DNA from: Olsenella_L sp051876355
GTDB taxonomy: Bacteria; Actinomycetota; Coriobacteriia; Coriobacteriales; Atopobiaceae
DNA: 51,750 nt
NCBI GenBank assembly: GCA_051876355.1
Contig: JBJEHU010000018.1
Span: 1 to 51,750 of the forward strand
Direction: 5' to 3'
Positions 34,005 through 42,539 of this stretch are shown here, in pieces (position 1 is the first letter of the stretch; each line of letters opens with the position of its first letter). Below the pieces are notes generated by a model, which was not told where the DNA came from, ran no database searches, and was given only the letters and a program-made list of their open reading frames with translations. Made by a program: the position numbers and the translations under genes.

Positions 34005-35621
34005 CTACCCCCGCTTGCCTCCGTGGCCTGACGAGAGCGTCGAGTTCGGGTTCGTGAAGTCGAGGCCCGTCGCATCTGCCACTGCCTCGAGGATCGAGTT
34101 GGACGAGAATGTGGCGCCAGAGACGGTATCCACATCGAGGCTCTGCGCAGAGACGATCTCTTCTGCCATGCCTGAGAGCGCACGCGTGAAATAGGGAGCA
34201 TCGTCTTCGTAGGAGACGGCTGTGATGGAAGTCACCTTGCCGTCTTCGACCGTGACGCTCACGGTCGTCGTGCCGCGCAGCCCCGTGCCAGAACCTGTAT
34301 AGGTGCCGTCTGCCACCTCTGCGAAGGCTCCTGCTGCGGCTGTGCTCTCGGTGCCTTCGGAAGTGCTTTCCTGAGTGCTCTGTGCAGCAGTGCCACCGCT
34401 ATCAGATGCGATGGCACCGCTCTCGAGGGCATCCTGGACTGCCGCCATGATGCCTTCGCTCGAGAACGTCGCACCGGATACGGCATCCACTTCAGCGGTC
34501 TGCTGGGACAAGATCTCTGCAATGACGGTGGAAGAGGCCTTCTGGAAGAACTGCGCATCGTCTGCGTAGGAGAGGACCTCGACAGAGGAGATGGCACCGT
34601 TCTCGACGGTGACGCTCACGGATGTCGTGCCCTTGTAGCCCTGGCCGGATCCTGTGTAGGTGCCATCCTGATAGAGACCTTGCGAAGCTGCAGAGACCGT
34701 GCTGGTGACAGCTGCCTCTGCTGCTGTCCCAGGCGCAATCTTCTCTGCTGCAATCGTGCCGACATACACCATGCCGGCAAGGGCAAGAGGCGCTGCCGTG
34801 GCAGAGACTGCCTCACGTGCCGGAGCCATCAGGTTGGCGCGCGGGCAGGCATCGGCGCAGCGGAAGCAGTCGATGCATTCGCTCGAGGTCACCATGCCCG
34901 ATCCGCTTGTATCGATGCCCATGATGCAGGCATCGGTGCAGATGTGGCACCGTCCGCAGTGCGTGTCTGCCTTCCTGATATGGAAGAGGCGGATCTTCGA
35001 AATCAGGGCGAAGACCGCGCCGAGGGGGCAGAGATAGCGGCAGAAGGCACGGTCGATGAAGAGGGACAGGACCGCTATCGCAAGAAGGAGTGCGCCTCCT
35101 GCCGTGAAGAGGAAGGCAGGATCTGTCCAGGCAGAGAGCGACGCGGCACGGCCGAAGACGCTCCAGGGATTCCACGCGTCGGGAAGCGCGAAGCCGAGCG
35201 TCCAGACAAGGATGCAGATGAGGGCAAGAAGCACATATTTTATAAGGCGGAGCGCCTGCTCCGCCTTTCCTTTCGGCGTGATGTGCGGCAGGTGGAGCCT
35301 GCGTCCTGCCCAGAGGAGGACATCGCCTGCGGCGCCGAAGGCACAGAGGTAGCCGCAGAAGAAGCGGCCCCAGAGCGCCGTGAGCGGAAGCACGGCGAGA
35401 AGGAGCGCTATCGAGGACGCCTGTGCAGCAAGGCTGAAGTTGCCTTGGGCAGCTGACACCCAGATATCCTTCAGCGCTGCAAAGACCGAGACGAAGAGTC
35501 CCGGTGCGGCAAGGAAAGCGGCAAGCTGGATCAGGTGGCGGACAATCTGGACGGGCTTTGGGCGTCGCTTGGGACGGGGCTTTGCAGTCTTCAGATGCTG
35601 TCCTTCTGCATGTACTGTCAT
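34005..35621 (-). CDS. Membrane 4Fe-4S protein with two FMN-binding domains
   Basis: The 538-residue protein has an N-terminal membrane domain (about 25-290) of the NapH/CcoG type, with FFCGYLC and FCRYLCPLG motifs and two ferredoxin motifs CGRCHICTDACIMG (222-235) and CIDCFRCADACPRA (249-262). Two FMN-binding domains (about 320-405 and 438-520) follow, each ending with the flavinylation motif SGATFSS (382-388, 501-507), whose Thr is the covalent FMN site. The flanking apbE gene supplies the transferase. It should carry electrons across the membrane to an extracytoplasmic acceptor. The ATG at 35621 follows GAAAGG; the two FMN domains face outside. Confidence 0.9.
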   Translation of the reverse strand: MTVHAEGQHLKTAKPRPKRRPKPVQIVRHLIQLAAFLAAPGLFVSVFAALKDIWVSAAQGNFSLAAQASSIALLLAVLPLTALWGRFFCGYLCAFGAAGDVLLWAGRRLHLPHITPKGKAEQALRLIKYVLLALICILVWTLGFALPDAWNPWSVFGRAASLSAWTDPAFLFTAGGALLLAIAVLSLFIDRAFCRYLCPLGAVFALISKIRLFHIRKADTHCGRCHICTDACIMGIDTSGSGMVTSSECIDCFRCADACPRANLMAPAREAVSATAAPLALAGMVYVGTIAAEKIAPGTAAEAAVTSTVSAASQGLYQDGTYTGSGQGYKGTTSVSVTVENGAISSVEVLSYADDAQFFQKASSTVIAEILSQQTAEVDAVSGATFSSEGIMAAVQDALESGAIASDSGGTAAQSTQESTSEGTESTAAAGAFAEVADGTYTGSGTGLRGTTTVSVTVEDGKVTSITAVSYEDDAPYFTRALSGMAEEIVSAQSLDVDTVSGATFSSNSILEAVADATGLDFTNPNSTLSSGHGGKRG

Positions 35622-35632
35622 ATCGTGGCCTT

Positions 35633-36589
35633 TCACGCGGCGTGCTGCGGATTGTGGAGGGGCCTGAGGGATGGGGCAAGTGCCTTCGTCGCCAGGAGCT
35701 GGCCGTCCTGCGTCACGAAGACGGCGTCGAGCCCTGCCTTCTCGACGAAGCGGCTGCCAAGTTCTGCACCCATCAGGAAGATGGCGGTCGCCAAGGCATC
35801 GAGACGTGTCGCGTCGGTGCCGGCAAGCGTCACGCTCATGAGCCCAGATTGCGAGGGCTGGGCAGTCCGGGGATCGATCAGGTGGTGGCAATGCCTGCCC
35901 TGGACATCTACCGAGCGCTCATAGGAGCCCGATGTCACGAGTGCCATATCTTGAGCCTTGATCCGGGCACAGGGTGTGCCGGTCTTCGCAAAGGGGTCCT
36001 GGATGCCCAGGGAGAACGTCTGGCCATAAGGGAGGACAGAGCCGCCGAAATCGAGGAGCGCCCATAAGACATGATGGGCATCGAGCAGCGCGTGTGCCTT
36101 ATCGAGTGCATAGCCCTTCGCGATGCCGCCGAGGTCGACCGCCATGCCTTCTTGTCTGAGCCAGACGGTCGAGCGCTTTCGGTCGAGTGCGACCTGGTCG
36201 TAGCCGACAAACTCCTGCGCTGCCTCGAGATCTTGCTTTCCGGGCAGCATGCCGGCACGCACGCTCTCCTGCCAGAGGCGCACAAGCGGGCGCATCGTGA
36301 TATCGAAGAAGCCTTCGGTCTCCTCTGAAAGCGCAAGTGCGCGGGAGATGATATCGAATGTGACGCTCGAGACCCGTGTCGGACGCTTGCCGGCGTCCCG
36401 TGCGATGTTTGCTATCTCGCTTGTCGGGCTATAGGCATCGAAGCGCCAGGCGAGCTCTTCGAGCATATCCTGGAGAGGCTTGAGGACATCTGCATCATGC
36501 GCCGGCACGGTGCAGGAAAGTGCGGTATCCATTGCGAATGCTATGCGGGTGACAGCAGGCTCTGCCTGCGTCCTGGTCTGGGCATCCAT
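35633..36589 (-). CDS. apbE: FAD:protein FMN transferase
   Basis: This 318-residue ApbE-family protein shows AFAMDTALSCTVPA at the start, then WRFDAYSPTSEIANIARDAG, RALALSEETEGFFDITMRPLVRLW, VDLGGIAKGYALDKAHALL (the nucleotide region) and a C-terminal DATRLDALATAIFLMGAE with metal ligands. It attaches FMN from FAD to the Thr of SGATxSS motifs; both such motifs occur in the next gene, so the two form one unit. The start is the ATG at 36589 after AAAGGAGC. No lipobox is present, so it may act from the cytoplasm or with a non-classical signal; this point is unsure. Confidence 0.92.
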   Translation of the reverse strand: MDAQTRTQAEPAVTRIAFAMDTALSCTVPAHDADVLKPLQDMLEELAWRFDAYSPTSEIANIARDAGKRPTRVSSVTFDIISRALALSEETEGFFDITMRPLVRLWQESVRAGMLPGKQDLEAAQEFVGYDQVALDRKRSTVWLRQEGMAVDLGGIAKGYALDKAHALLDAHHVLWALLDFGGSVLPYGQTFSLGIQDPFAKTGTPCARIKAQDMALVTSGSYERSVDVQGRHCHHLIDPRTAQPSQSGLMSVTLAGTDATRLDALATAIFLMGAELGSRFVEKAGLDAVFVTQDGQLLATKALAPSLRPLHNPQHAA

Positions 36590-36873
36590 TCTGCTCCTTT
36601 CGTCTGAATGGAGCATATGATAGAAAGCTATGCTGAAAATCGATTTCGATAGCTTTCAGGAAAGGAGCGGAGCGGCCCGTATCCCGAAAGCGCCCATGAA
36701 GCCCAAGATTCCTGAAAGCGCGGGCTGCATCTGCTCAAGAGAGATGCCTTCTGGTTGCCTGTGCTCCTCGAACCATCAGATTGTGTTCGTCCTGTCGGAG
36801 ATTTCAGGGAATGCAGGCACGAGACGTAGCATGGATGGACGAAATCGCGTGGCAGCAACGGGAGGAATGCAGC
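36590..36873. other. Divergent intergenic region, no gene
   Basis: Besides the dyad cluster it holds a second near-repeat, CCCGAAAGCGC at 36683 and CCTGAAAGCGC at 36711, 28 bases apart, and a TTTCAGG at 36803. No open frame with a ribosome site is seen. Confidence 0.5.
36623..36664. promoter_or_regulatory. Dyad cluster between apbE and patatin genes
   Basis: GAAAGCTAT (36623-36631) and ATAGCTTTC (36649-36657) are a perfect inverted repeat around a central palindrome AAATCGATTT (36637-36646). The right arm overlaps CTTTCAGGAAAG (36653-36664), identical to 26748-26759. These sites precede apbE on the minus strand and look like operators. Confidence 0.5.
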
Positions 36874-37794
36874 ATGGGGGCGGATGAGGCAGTGCAGAAG
36901 AAGGCAGATCCTGCCTGGATGCATTTCAGGACGCAGCCGTTCCAGCTTGTCCTCGAAGGCGGTGCCATGCGCGGCATGTTCACCTGCGGCGTGCTTGATT
37001 TCTTCCTCGACCACGGCCTTCTGGCGGAGTCGGTCGTCGGCGTCTCGGTTGGTGCTTCCTGCGGCTTCAGCTATGCAGCAGGTATCGCTGGCCAGACAGC
37101 GAAGATGATCGTGACCTACCGCAATGACTGGCGGTTCATGTCGATGAGGTCGAAGCTTGCAAGCGGGAACTATGTTGGGAGCGAGTTCATCTTCGACACG
37201 ATCCCCTACGAGCTCGAACAGCTGCCGATCTGGCTGTACTCGAAGTCTCCGGTCGAGCTTGTATCCGTTGCGACCGATATCGACTCAGGACTTCCCGACT
37301 ACCATGTGCTCGCAAAGAACAAGGGGCATAGGACCGAAGCGAGGTACCTCATGGCAAGCGCGGCACTGCCGTGCGCGAACAGGCCGGTCGAGGTCGAGGG
37401 AAAGAAGCTCCTCGACGGCGGGGTCGCACGTCCCGTGCCCTATGTGTATGGGCGAGACGAATATGCAGGACGCCAGGTCGTCGTGCTCACGCGCCCCCGC
37501 GGCTATGAGCCGGATAGGGACGACCCTGCGGTGCCGCTCGTGCGCATGCACTACCCGGCGCATCCAGCACTCGGAGAAGCAATGGCCCAGAGGTCGGAAG
37601 AGTATGCGCGTGAGCTCGACGAGCTCGAGGGGCTCCATGAGGCAGGGGAGCTCTTCTGCATCTGGCCGGAGGAGACCATAGCGGCACGAATGGCGGAGCG
37701 CAATCCCGAGCGGCTTCTAGCTGCCTACGAGCAGGGCCTCAAGGCGACAGCAGACGTGTGGCCCCAGCTCCTTTCCTTCCTGGGGCTTGCGTGA
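36874..37794 (+). CDS. Patatin-like phospholipase
   Basis: This 306-residue protein has the patatin catalytic elements: oxyanion motif GGAMRG (29-34), nucleophile Ser58 in GVSVGA and the Asp of DGG at 181 in KKLLDGGVARPVPY, forming a Ser-Asp dyad. It lacks a signal peptide and membrane segments, so it is cytosolic, like most bacterial patatins of the RssA/YchK size class. It probably hydrolyses ester bonds of lipids or acyl-thioesters. The ATG at 36874 follows GGGAGGAATGCAGC; earlier in-frame ATGs have no ribosome site. A single gene with its own terminator. Confidence 0.88.
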   Translation: MGADEAVQKKADPAWMHFRTQPFQLVLEGGAMRGMFTCGVLDFFLDHGLLAESVVGVSVGASCGFSYAAGIAGQTAKMIVTYRNDWRFMSMRSKLASGNYVGSEFIFDTIPYELEQLPIWLYSKSPVELVSVATDIDSGLPDYHVLAKNKGHRTEARYLMASAALPCANRPVEVEGKKLLDGGVARPVPYVYGRDEYAGRQVVVLTRPRGYEPDRDDPAVPLVRMHYPAHPALGEAMAQRSEEYARELDELEGLHEAGELFCIWPEETIAARMAERNPERLLAAYEQGLKATADVWPQLLSFLGLA

Positions 37795-37825
37795 GCTCAT
37801 GAAGCACAGGCGTCATCGCATGAAA

Positions 37826-37858
37826 GAGCCGGCCACCCTCTGAGAGGATGGCCGGCTC
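37826..37858. terminator. Intrinsic terminator
   Basis: GAGCCGGCCA pairs with TGGCCGGCTC around an inner CTC-TGA-GAG stem, shared by patatin and the convergent ABC-2 permease gene. Confidence 0.8.
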
Positions 37859-37883
37859 CGTGTGCTGTATAGGGGTTCTGTCC

Positions 37884-38669
37884 TTACTTCTGGGAGCCCG
37901 TCACCATGCGCTGGAAGCGCCTGAAGCCGATGGCGCCCATAAGGAGGATGGAAGCGACGAGGCCTGCAATGCTCCAGACAAGCGGCATATGCGGAATCTC
38001 TGCTGTCATGATCGCCCTCAGCGCCTCGTTTGCATAGACGAGCGGATTCACGAGCACGATGGCCTGAAGCACCGGGATGGCAGAGAGGCTCTGCCAGGAG
38101 AAGAAGATGGCGCCGAGGAAGACGACGGGCATGAGGAAGCCGGGGAACATCGCGGCAATCTGGTTCGGCTTCACGATCGTGCCGACAAGAAGGCCCAAGG
38201 TCGCCGAGGCAAGCGCGATGAGGAGAAGCACGAAGATCAGAAGCGGGATGGACTCAGGTGCAATCGAGACTGCGATGCGGTTTCCCATGAAGATAAGCGA
38301 GATCGGAAGCACGATGAGTCCGCCGATGAAGGACTCGATGATACCGACGAACATCTTCGCGAAAGCGACGATCGTGGAGGAGACCGGAGCCTGCAGGCGG
38401 TCCTCGATTTCATGGAGATTGTTGAAGTCCATCGTGAATGGCACGGCCGTGCCGTGGATGCCGGTGATGAGCATGGACATGCCGACCATGCCGGCAAACA
38501 TCTGGGAAGGGAAGCTTTCGGGCAGGACACCGAGCGTCGGGAGCATGAAGCCGTACGTGAGAATCAGGATGAAGGGGAGCATAGCGACACGGAACACGAA
38601 CTCCCAGATATCGCGTGCCTGTATCAGAAGGTCGCGCTCGACCATGGCCCAAAATGCCTGACGTTCCAT
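37884..38669 (-). CDS. ABC-2 type exporter permease
   Basis: The 261-residue protein has six membrane segments and the ABC-2 pattern, including the segment MPGFLMPVVFLGAIFFSWQSLSAIPVLQAIVLVNPLVYANEALRAIM near the C-terminus with the signature proline pair. The ATG at 38669 has AAAGGA eight bases upstream; an in-frame ATG at 38723, overlapping the ATPase stop, is an alternative. It pairs with the ATPase just before it to export drugs, lipids or polysaccharide precursors. Both genes share the CsoR-like promoter region. Confidence 0.88.
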   Translation of the reverse strand: MERQAFWAMVERDLLIQARDIWEFVFRVAMLPFILILTYGFMLPTLGVLPESFPSQMFAGMVGMSMLITGIHGTAVPFTMDFNNLHEIEDRLQAPVSSTIVAFAKMFVGIIESFIGGLIVLPISLIFMGNRIAVSIAPESIPLLIFVLLLIALASATLGLLVGTIVKPNQIAAMFPGFLMPVVFLGAIFFSWQSLSAIPVLQAIVLVNPLVYANEALRAIMTAEIPHMPLVWSIAGLVASILLMGAIGFRRFQRMVTGSQK

Positions 38670-38715
38670 CTTCTTTGTCCTTTCCTTGGACGATCTGTTC
38701 GCTGCTGCCTGTGCC

Positions 38716-39678
38716 TCACGCATCCTGGTTCATCCCCTTGCCGGTCAGATAGACGAAGACATCGTCCAGCGTCGTCTCCTTCACGTTCATATCGAGGACC
38801 GACGTCCCGAGGCTTTCGGTCCAGCGGAAGAGCTCGTCGAAATCAGGCTGGCGCCTGTCGAGGTAGAGGGCAAGCGTGCCATTCTGGAGGCGTGCACGCG
38901 TGACGTCAGGAAGCTTTTCTGCCTTCTGGACGAAGCCCTCCTCGGTATGGGCAAACCGGAGCGTCACGATCGTCGAGGTGGGGACAAGCGCCTTGAGCTC
39001 TGCCGAGGTGCCCTGGGCGACAATTTCGCCGTGGTTCACGATTGTCATGTGCTGCGCCAGCTTCTCCGGCTCTTCCATGTAGTGGGTCGTGAGGAAGATT
39101 GTCGTGCCGGCCTCCCTGTTGAGGGCAAGCATCTCATGCCAGAGGATTTCGCGGTAGTTCGGATCGAGGCCTGTTGTCGGTTCGTCGAGGAAGAGGATCT
39201 TCGGCGTGTGCATCATGGCACGGGCAATCTTGAGCCTCTGCGCCATGCCGCCCGAGTAGCTGCGCACATAGTCGTTCTGGCGGTCGGCAAGGCCGAACTT
39301 CTCGAGGTACTCGTCTGCCTTCTCGTTCGCATTGCGGCGTGACATGCCGAAGTAGCGGGCGTGGAAGATGAGGTTCTCGCGGGCCGTGAGACCACGGTCG
39401 AGATTGTTGTGCTGGGCGACGACGCCGATCTCGGCGCGGGCGCTGACCGGGTCTTTCGTGACAGAGCGGCCGTCGAGCCAGATCTCTCCGGACGTCGGCT
39501 CGAGCTGGGTCGTGAGCATCGAGATTGTCGTGGACTTGCCGGCGCCGTTCGGGCCGAGGAATCCATAGACCTCGCCACGCGGGACGGCAAAGCTGATGCC
39601 GCGCACCGCCTCGGTGCTACCGCCCTTCTTGTGGTAGGTCTTCCTGAGGTCCTTCACTTCGAGGATGCTGTCTGACAT
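38716..39678 (-). CDS. ABC-2 type exporter ATP-binding protein
   Basis: 320 residues. Walker A GPNGAGKST is near residue 40-48, signature YSGGMAQRLKIARAMM near 140, Walker B ILFLDEPTTGLDP near 165, followed by IFLTTHYMEEPEKLAQHM. The DEPTTGLDP and HYMEEPE forms are those of DrrA/NatA-type exporters for drugs or antibiotics. A C-terminal domain of about 80 residues (LRFAHTEEGFVQKAEKLPDVTRARL) is typical of this group. The ATG at 39678 follows GGAGGCAACC. It is the first gene of the operon. Confidence 0.93.
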   Translation of the reverse strand: MSDSILEVKDLRKTYHKKGGSTEAVRGISFAVPRGEVYGFLGPNGAGKSTTISMLTTQLEPTSGEIWLDGRSVTKDPVSARAEIGVVAQHNNLDRGLTARENLIFHARYFGMSRRNANEKADEYLEKFGLADRQNDYVRSYSGGMAQRLKIARAMMHTPKILFLDEPTTGLDPNYREILWHEMLALNREAGTTIFLTTHYMEEPEKLAQHMTIVNHGEIVAQGTSAELKALVPTSTIVTLRFAHTEEGFVQKAEKLPDVTRARLQNGTLALYLDRRQPDFDELFRWTESLGTSVLDMNVKETTLDDVFVYLTGKGMNQDA

Positions 39679-39695
39679 GGTTGCCTCCGGTTCAT

Positions 39696-39747
39696 ATGCC
39701 CCCATGGGGTATCTTCTGCTGCCAAGCAATATACCCTATAGGGGTAT
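39696..39747 (-). promoter_or_regulatory. Two CsoR/CstR-like inverted repeats in the exporter promoter
   Basis: Two 17-bp sites follow the pattern ATACCCC-N3-GGGGTAT with one mismatch each: ATGCCCC-CAT-GGGGTAT (39696-39712) and ATACCCT-ATA-GGGGTAT (39731-39747), centred 35 bp apart. From memory this G-tract pattern is that of copper- or persulfide-sensing CsoR/CstR repressors. No such regulator gene is in the window. The region 39748-39906 has no other gene. Confidence 0.5.
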
Positions 39748-39906
39748 AAAATGATACTGGCAGAGGAGTACATGAGGTGCCTCCACGTCTGCTCCATAAA
39801 GACGCAGGGGCAATGGGAAAGGAACCGGTTCATGAGAAAGACAGCAGCTGCGAGAGCTGCTGCCTGCTTGAAACGATGGTGCGAGTGCATGCCGCTGTGG
39901 GAATCC

Positions 39907-40773
39907 CTAGTCCTTCTCGCTGTGCCAATCCTGTGAGAGATGGGCAATGAAGGCAGGCTCTGCGAAGAGGTTGCGCTCGCCAGCCCGGCCAAGGGCAGAG
40001 ATCTTGCCCATCTCGGCGTCCGTGAGCTCGAAACCGAAGAGGTCGAGATTCTCCCTCATGCGTGCTTCATGGGTTGATTTCGCAATGAACGAGATGTTTC
40101 GTTGGAGCTGCCAGCGCAGGATGATCTGGGCGACGCTCCTGGCATGCGCTGCAGCGATCTCTTTGAGTGCTGGCTCTGCGAAGAGCTCGTCTGCACCCTG
40201 CGCAAGGGGAGACCAGGCTTGGAAGATGATGCCTTGCTTCTGGCAGAACTCGAGCGTCTCCTGTGCCTGGTGGTAGGGATTGCTCTGGAACTGATCGAGA
40301 ACGGGCTTGATATCAGAGTTGCTCATGAGGTCCTGGAGACGTGCAGCATCGAAGTTCGAGACGCCGATGGCGCGGACACGGCCGCGCCTGAGCTCGCGTT
40401 CGAGGACGCGCCAGGTTCCGAAGACATCGCCTATCGGCATATGCACGAGGACAAGATTGATATAGCCGAGTCCGAGCGCTTCGAAGGAGCGGTCGAAGTC
40501 CTTCTGTGCGGTCGTCTCGCCGATGTTTCTCCGCATCTTCGTCGTGACGAAGATCTCGTCGCGGGGGATGCCAAAGTTTCTGATGGCGCGTCCGGCTTCT
40601 GCCTCGTTGCCATACGCCTGGGCGGTATCGATGAGGCGGTATCCTTGAGTGAGTGCCTGGGCAGCGACGCTTTCTGCCTCGGCAGGGTCGACGCGGAAGA
40701 GGCCGAAGCCGACTCGCGGCATGCGCAAGCCTTCTGCGAGCTCCATCGGGCTCTCCAGATTGCTCGTATCCAT
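39907..40773 (-). CDS. Aldo/keto reductase
   Basis: This 288-residue NADPH-dependent oxidoreductase has the full catalytic tetrad: Asp49 and Tyr54 in DTAQAYGNE, Lys79 in TTKM, His111 in VLVHMP. The C-terminal IFQAWSPLAQG and RWQLQRNISFIAKST (cofactor phosphate-binding region) follow. The length is usual for the family. The ATG at 40773 follows AGAAAGGAGCC. The substrate (aldehydes, methylglyoxal or sugar-like ketones) cannot be specified. A single gene divergent from the channel gene. Confidence 0.93.
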   Translation of the reverse strand: MDTSNLESPMELAEGLRMPRVGFGLFRVDPAEAESVAAQALTQGYRLIDTAQAYGNEAEAGRAIRNFGIPRDEIFVTTKMRRNIGETTAQKDFDRSFEALGLGYINLVLVHMPIGDVFGTWRVLERELRRGRVRAIGVSNFDAARLQDLMSNSDIKPVLDQFQSNPYHQAQETLEFCQKQGIIFQAWSPLAQGADELFAEPALKEIAAAHARSVAQIILRWQLQRNISFIAKSTHEARMRENLDLFGFELTDAEMGKISALGRAGERNLFAEPAFIAHLSQDWHSEKD

Positions 40774-40955
40774 GCGGCTCCTTTCTACTCAGTCTTCTGC
40801 TCTGCATGCTAGAGCCATGGTGGCCGAAATGTAAGTACGCACTAATTCGATACTGTGAACCGTCTGCAGATGCGCCAGCCATCTCCATCTCTGCTTCACG
40901 CTATGCTCTACCTGTCATGTATCAAGCAGCGCCTGCGTGCGGGAGAGGACCTTTC

Positions 40956-41381
40956 ATGCTCAACTTCAGGCTGCTCCGTGCCGTGATGAAAAACTCGGGC
41001 CTCTTGCGTGCGGTATGGATGTTCCTGGCAGCCTTTGTCGGCTGCTCGGCTCTGCTCGCTCTCGTGGAGCCTTCGGTCGGTGGCTTCGGCAATGCCTTGT
41101 GGTGCTGCTTCGAGGCGGCAACGACGATCGGCTTCGGCGATGTGGCGGTTAAGGGGGCAGCGGGCCGCATCATCGTCTGCGTGCTCTCGGTCGTGAGCAT
41201 CTTCTTTCTGGCCGTGCTCACGGCATCTGTCGTGAGCTACTGCTCCGAGCTCATGCTTGCCCGCAGGAACGAATCCCTTGCCCTCTTCATGGACCGCCTC
41301 GAGCATCTCGACGAGCTCTCGCCCGAGGAGCTCAAGGAACTCTCTTCCAAGGTGCGTGCGCTCAAGGGAAAGAGGGAATAA
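40956..41381 (+). CDS. Two-transmembrane potassium-channel-like protein
   Basis: A 141-residue protein with two membrane helices (about 18-42 and 70-95) flanking a pore loop carrying TTIGFGDV, the potassium selectivity filter. The start is the ATG at 40956 after GGGAGAGGACC. The C-terminal tail (NESLALFMDRLEHLDELSPEELKELSSKVRALKGKRE) is a charged helix that could assemble the tetramer or link to a cytosolic partner; no RCK or cyclic-nucleotide domain is present. Likely forms a small K+ channel at the cytoplasmic membrane. Confidence 0.88.
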   Translation: MLNFRLLRAVMKNSGLLRAVWMFLAAFVGCSALLALVEPSVGGFGNALWCCFEAATTIGFGDVAVKGAAGRIIVCVLSVVSIFFLAVLTASVVSYCSELMLARRNESLALFMDRLEHLDELSPEELKELSSKVRALKGKRE

Positions 41382-41587
41382 GAGCCGCTCCTGGGTGCAT
41401 GGACCTGCAGAGCTGATGCTTGTGCATGCAGGACATGCATAGCCTGCGCCTGATAGCTCAATATTGCGTATATCCGGGGGCTGCATATGTGCGGATATGC
41501 TGAGAGAGCAGCCTGCATCGGTGCGGCGGGAGCTGCCATTGGTCTACGATTGCCTTCGTCTGATGCCGAGATGGAAGGGGAGACCCC

Positions 41588-42466
41588 ATGGCTGGAAGCA
41601 GGATCCGCGCCTTCGTGCGTAGGCTCAAGGACCGCATCGCGCTGAACAGGAAGACGTTTGTCCTCTATTCCGTCCTGCGCATCCTCGTGCTCGTGACGCT
41701 CATCCGCTGCATCATGACGGCAAGGTGGGAGGGCGTCGCAATCTCTGTCCTCGTGCTCGTGCTCTTCCTCATGCCGGCGCTTCTCGAGGACAAGGCGCAC
41801 GTGGACATCCCGCCGCTCTTCCAGACCATCATCTACATCTTCATCTTCGCGGCAGAGATCTTGGGCGAGATTGACCACTACTATGTCCTGATTCCTGGCT
41901 GGGATACCGTGCTCCATACCCTGAACGGGTTCCTCTGTGCTGCCGTCGGCTTCTCGCTCGTCGATCTTCTGAACCGCTCGAGCGACAAGATCAACCTGTC
42001 TCCGATCTATGTGACGCTCGTCGCGTTCTGCTTCTCGATGACCATAGGGGTGCTGTGGGAGTTCGTCGAATTCGGCTTCGACTCCTTCCTCGGCATGGAC
42101 ATGCAGAAGGACACGGTCGTGACCTCGATCTCCTCGGTCGCGCTCGATCCCACGAATACCGGCACGCGCATCCATGTGAACGATATCGTGGATACCGCCA
42201 TCACGACCGCGTCGGGAGATGTCACGCATGTCGCGGGGTATCTCGATATCGGCCTCATCGATACGATGAAGGACCTGCTCGTGAACTTCGCGGGCGCCAC
42301 GATATTCTCTGTCATCGGCTACAAGCACCTGAAGCGCGGCGAAGAGGGCAGCTGGGCAGAAGGCCTGCGCGTGACGCCGGTCACACCTCAAGAGGAGGAG
42401 AAGACTGATGTCCTCCTTGAGCATATGGAAGTGAAGCGCAACAAGCGGAGGCTGAAGAAGAGATAG
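41588..42466 (+). CDS. YjdF/DUF2238-like integral membrane protein
   Basis: This 292-residue protein has about six membrane segments. The motif DHYYVLIPGWDTVLHTLNGFLCAAVGFSLVDLLN, with the later VLWEFVEFGFDSFLGMDMQKD and DTMKDLLVNFAGATIFSVIGY, is characteristic of the YjdF/DUF2238 family. Its function is unknown. A polar C-terminal tail rich in Glu/Lys/Arg follows. Ribosome site GGAAGGGGAGA precedes the ATG at 41588. It is 73 bases upstream of the small frameshifted gene and may be cotranscribed with it and the MazG-like gene. Confidence 0.8.
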   Translation: MAGSRIRAFVRRLKDRIALNRKTFVLYSVLRILVLVTLIRCIMTARWEGVAISVLVLVLFLMPALLEDKAHVDIPPLFQTIIYIFIFAAEILGEIDHYYVLIPGWDTVLHTLNGFLCAAVGFSLVDLLNRSSDKINLSPIYVTLVAFCFSMTIGVLWEFVEFGFDSFLGMDMQKDTVVTSISSVALDPTNTGTRIHVNDIVDTAITTASGDVTHVAGYLDIGLIDTMKDLLVNFAGATIFSVIGYKHLKRGEEGSWAEGLRVTPVTPQEEEKTDVLLEHMEVKRNKRRLKKR

Positions 42467-42539
42467 CTTCGAGGCAATCCATTCCTGTCGGGTGTACCTC
42501 CCAGACTGTGTGCAGCATGGTTCTCGGGAGGGGAGCGCT

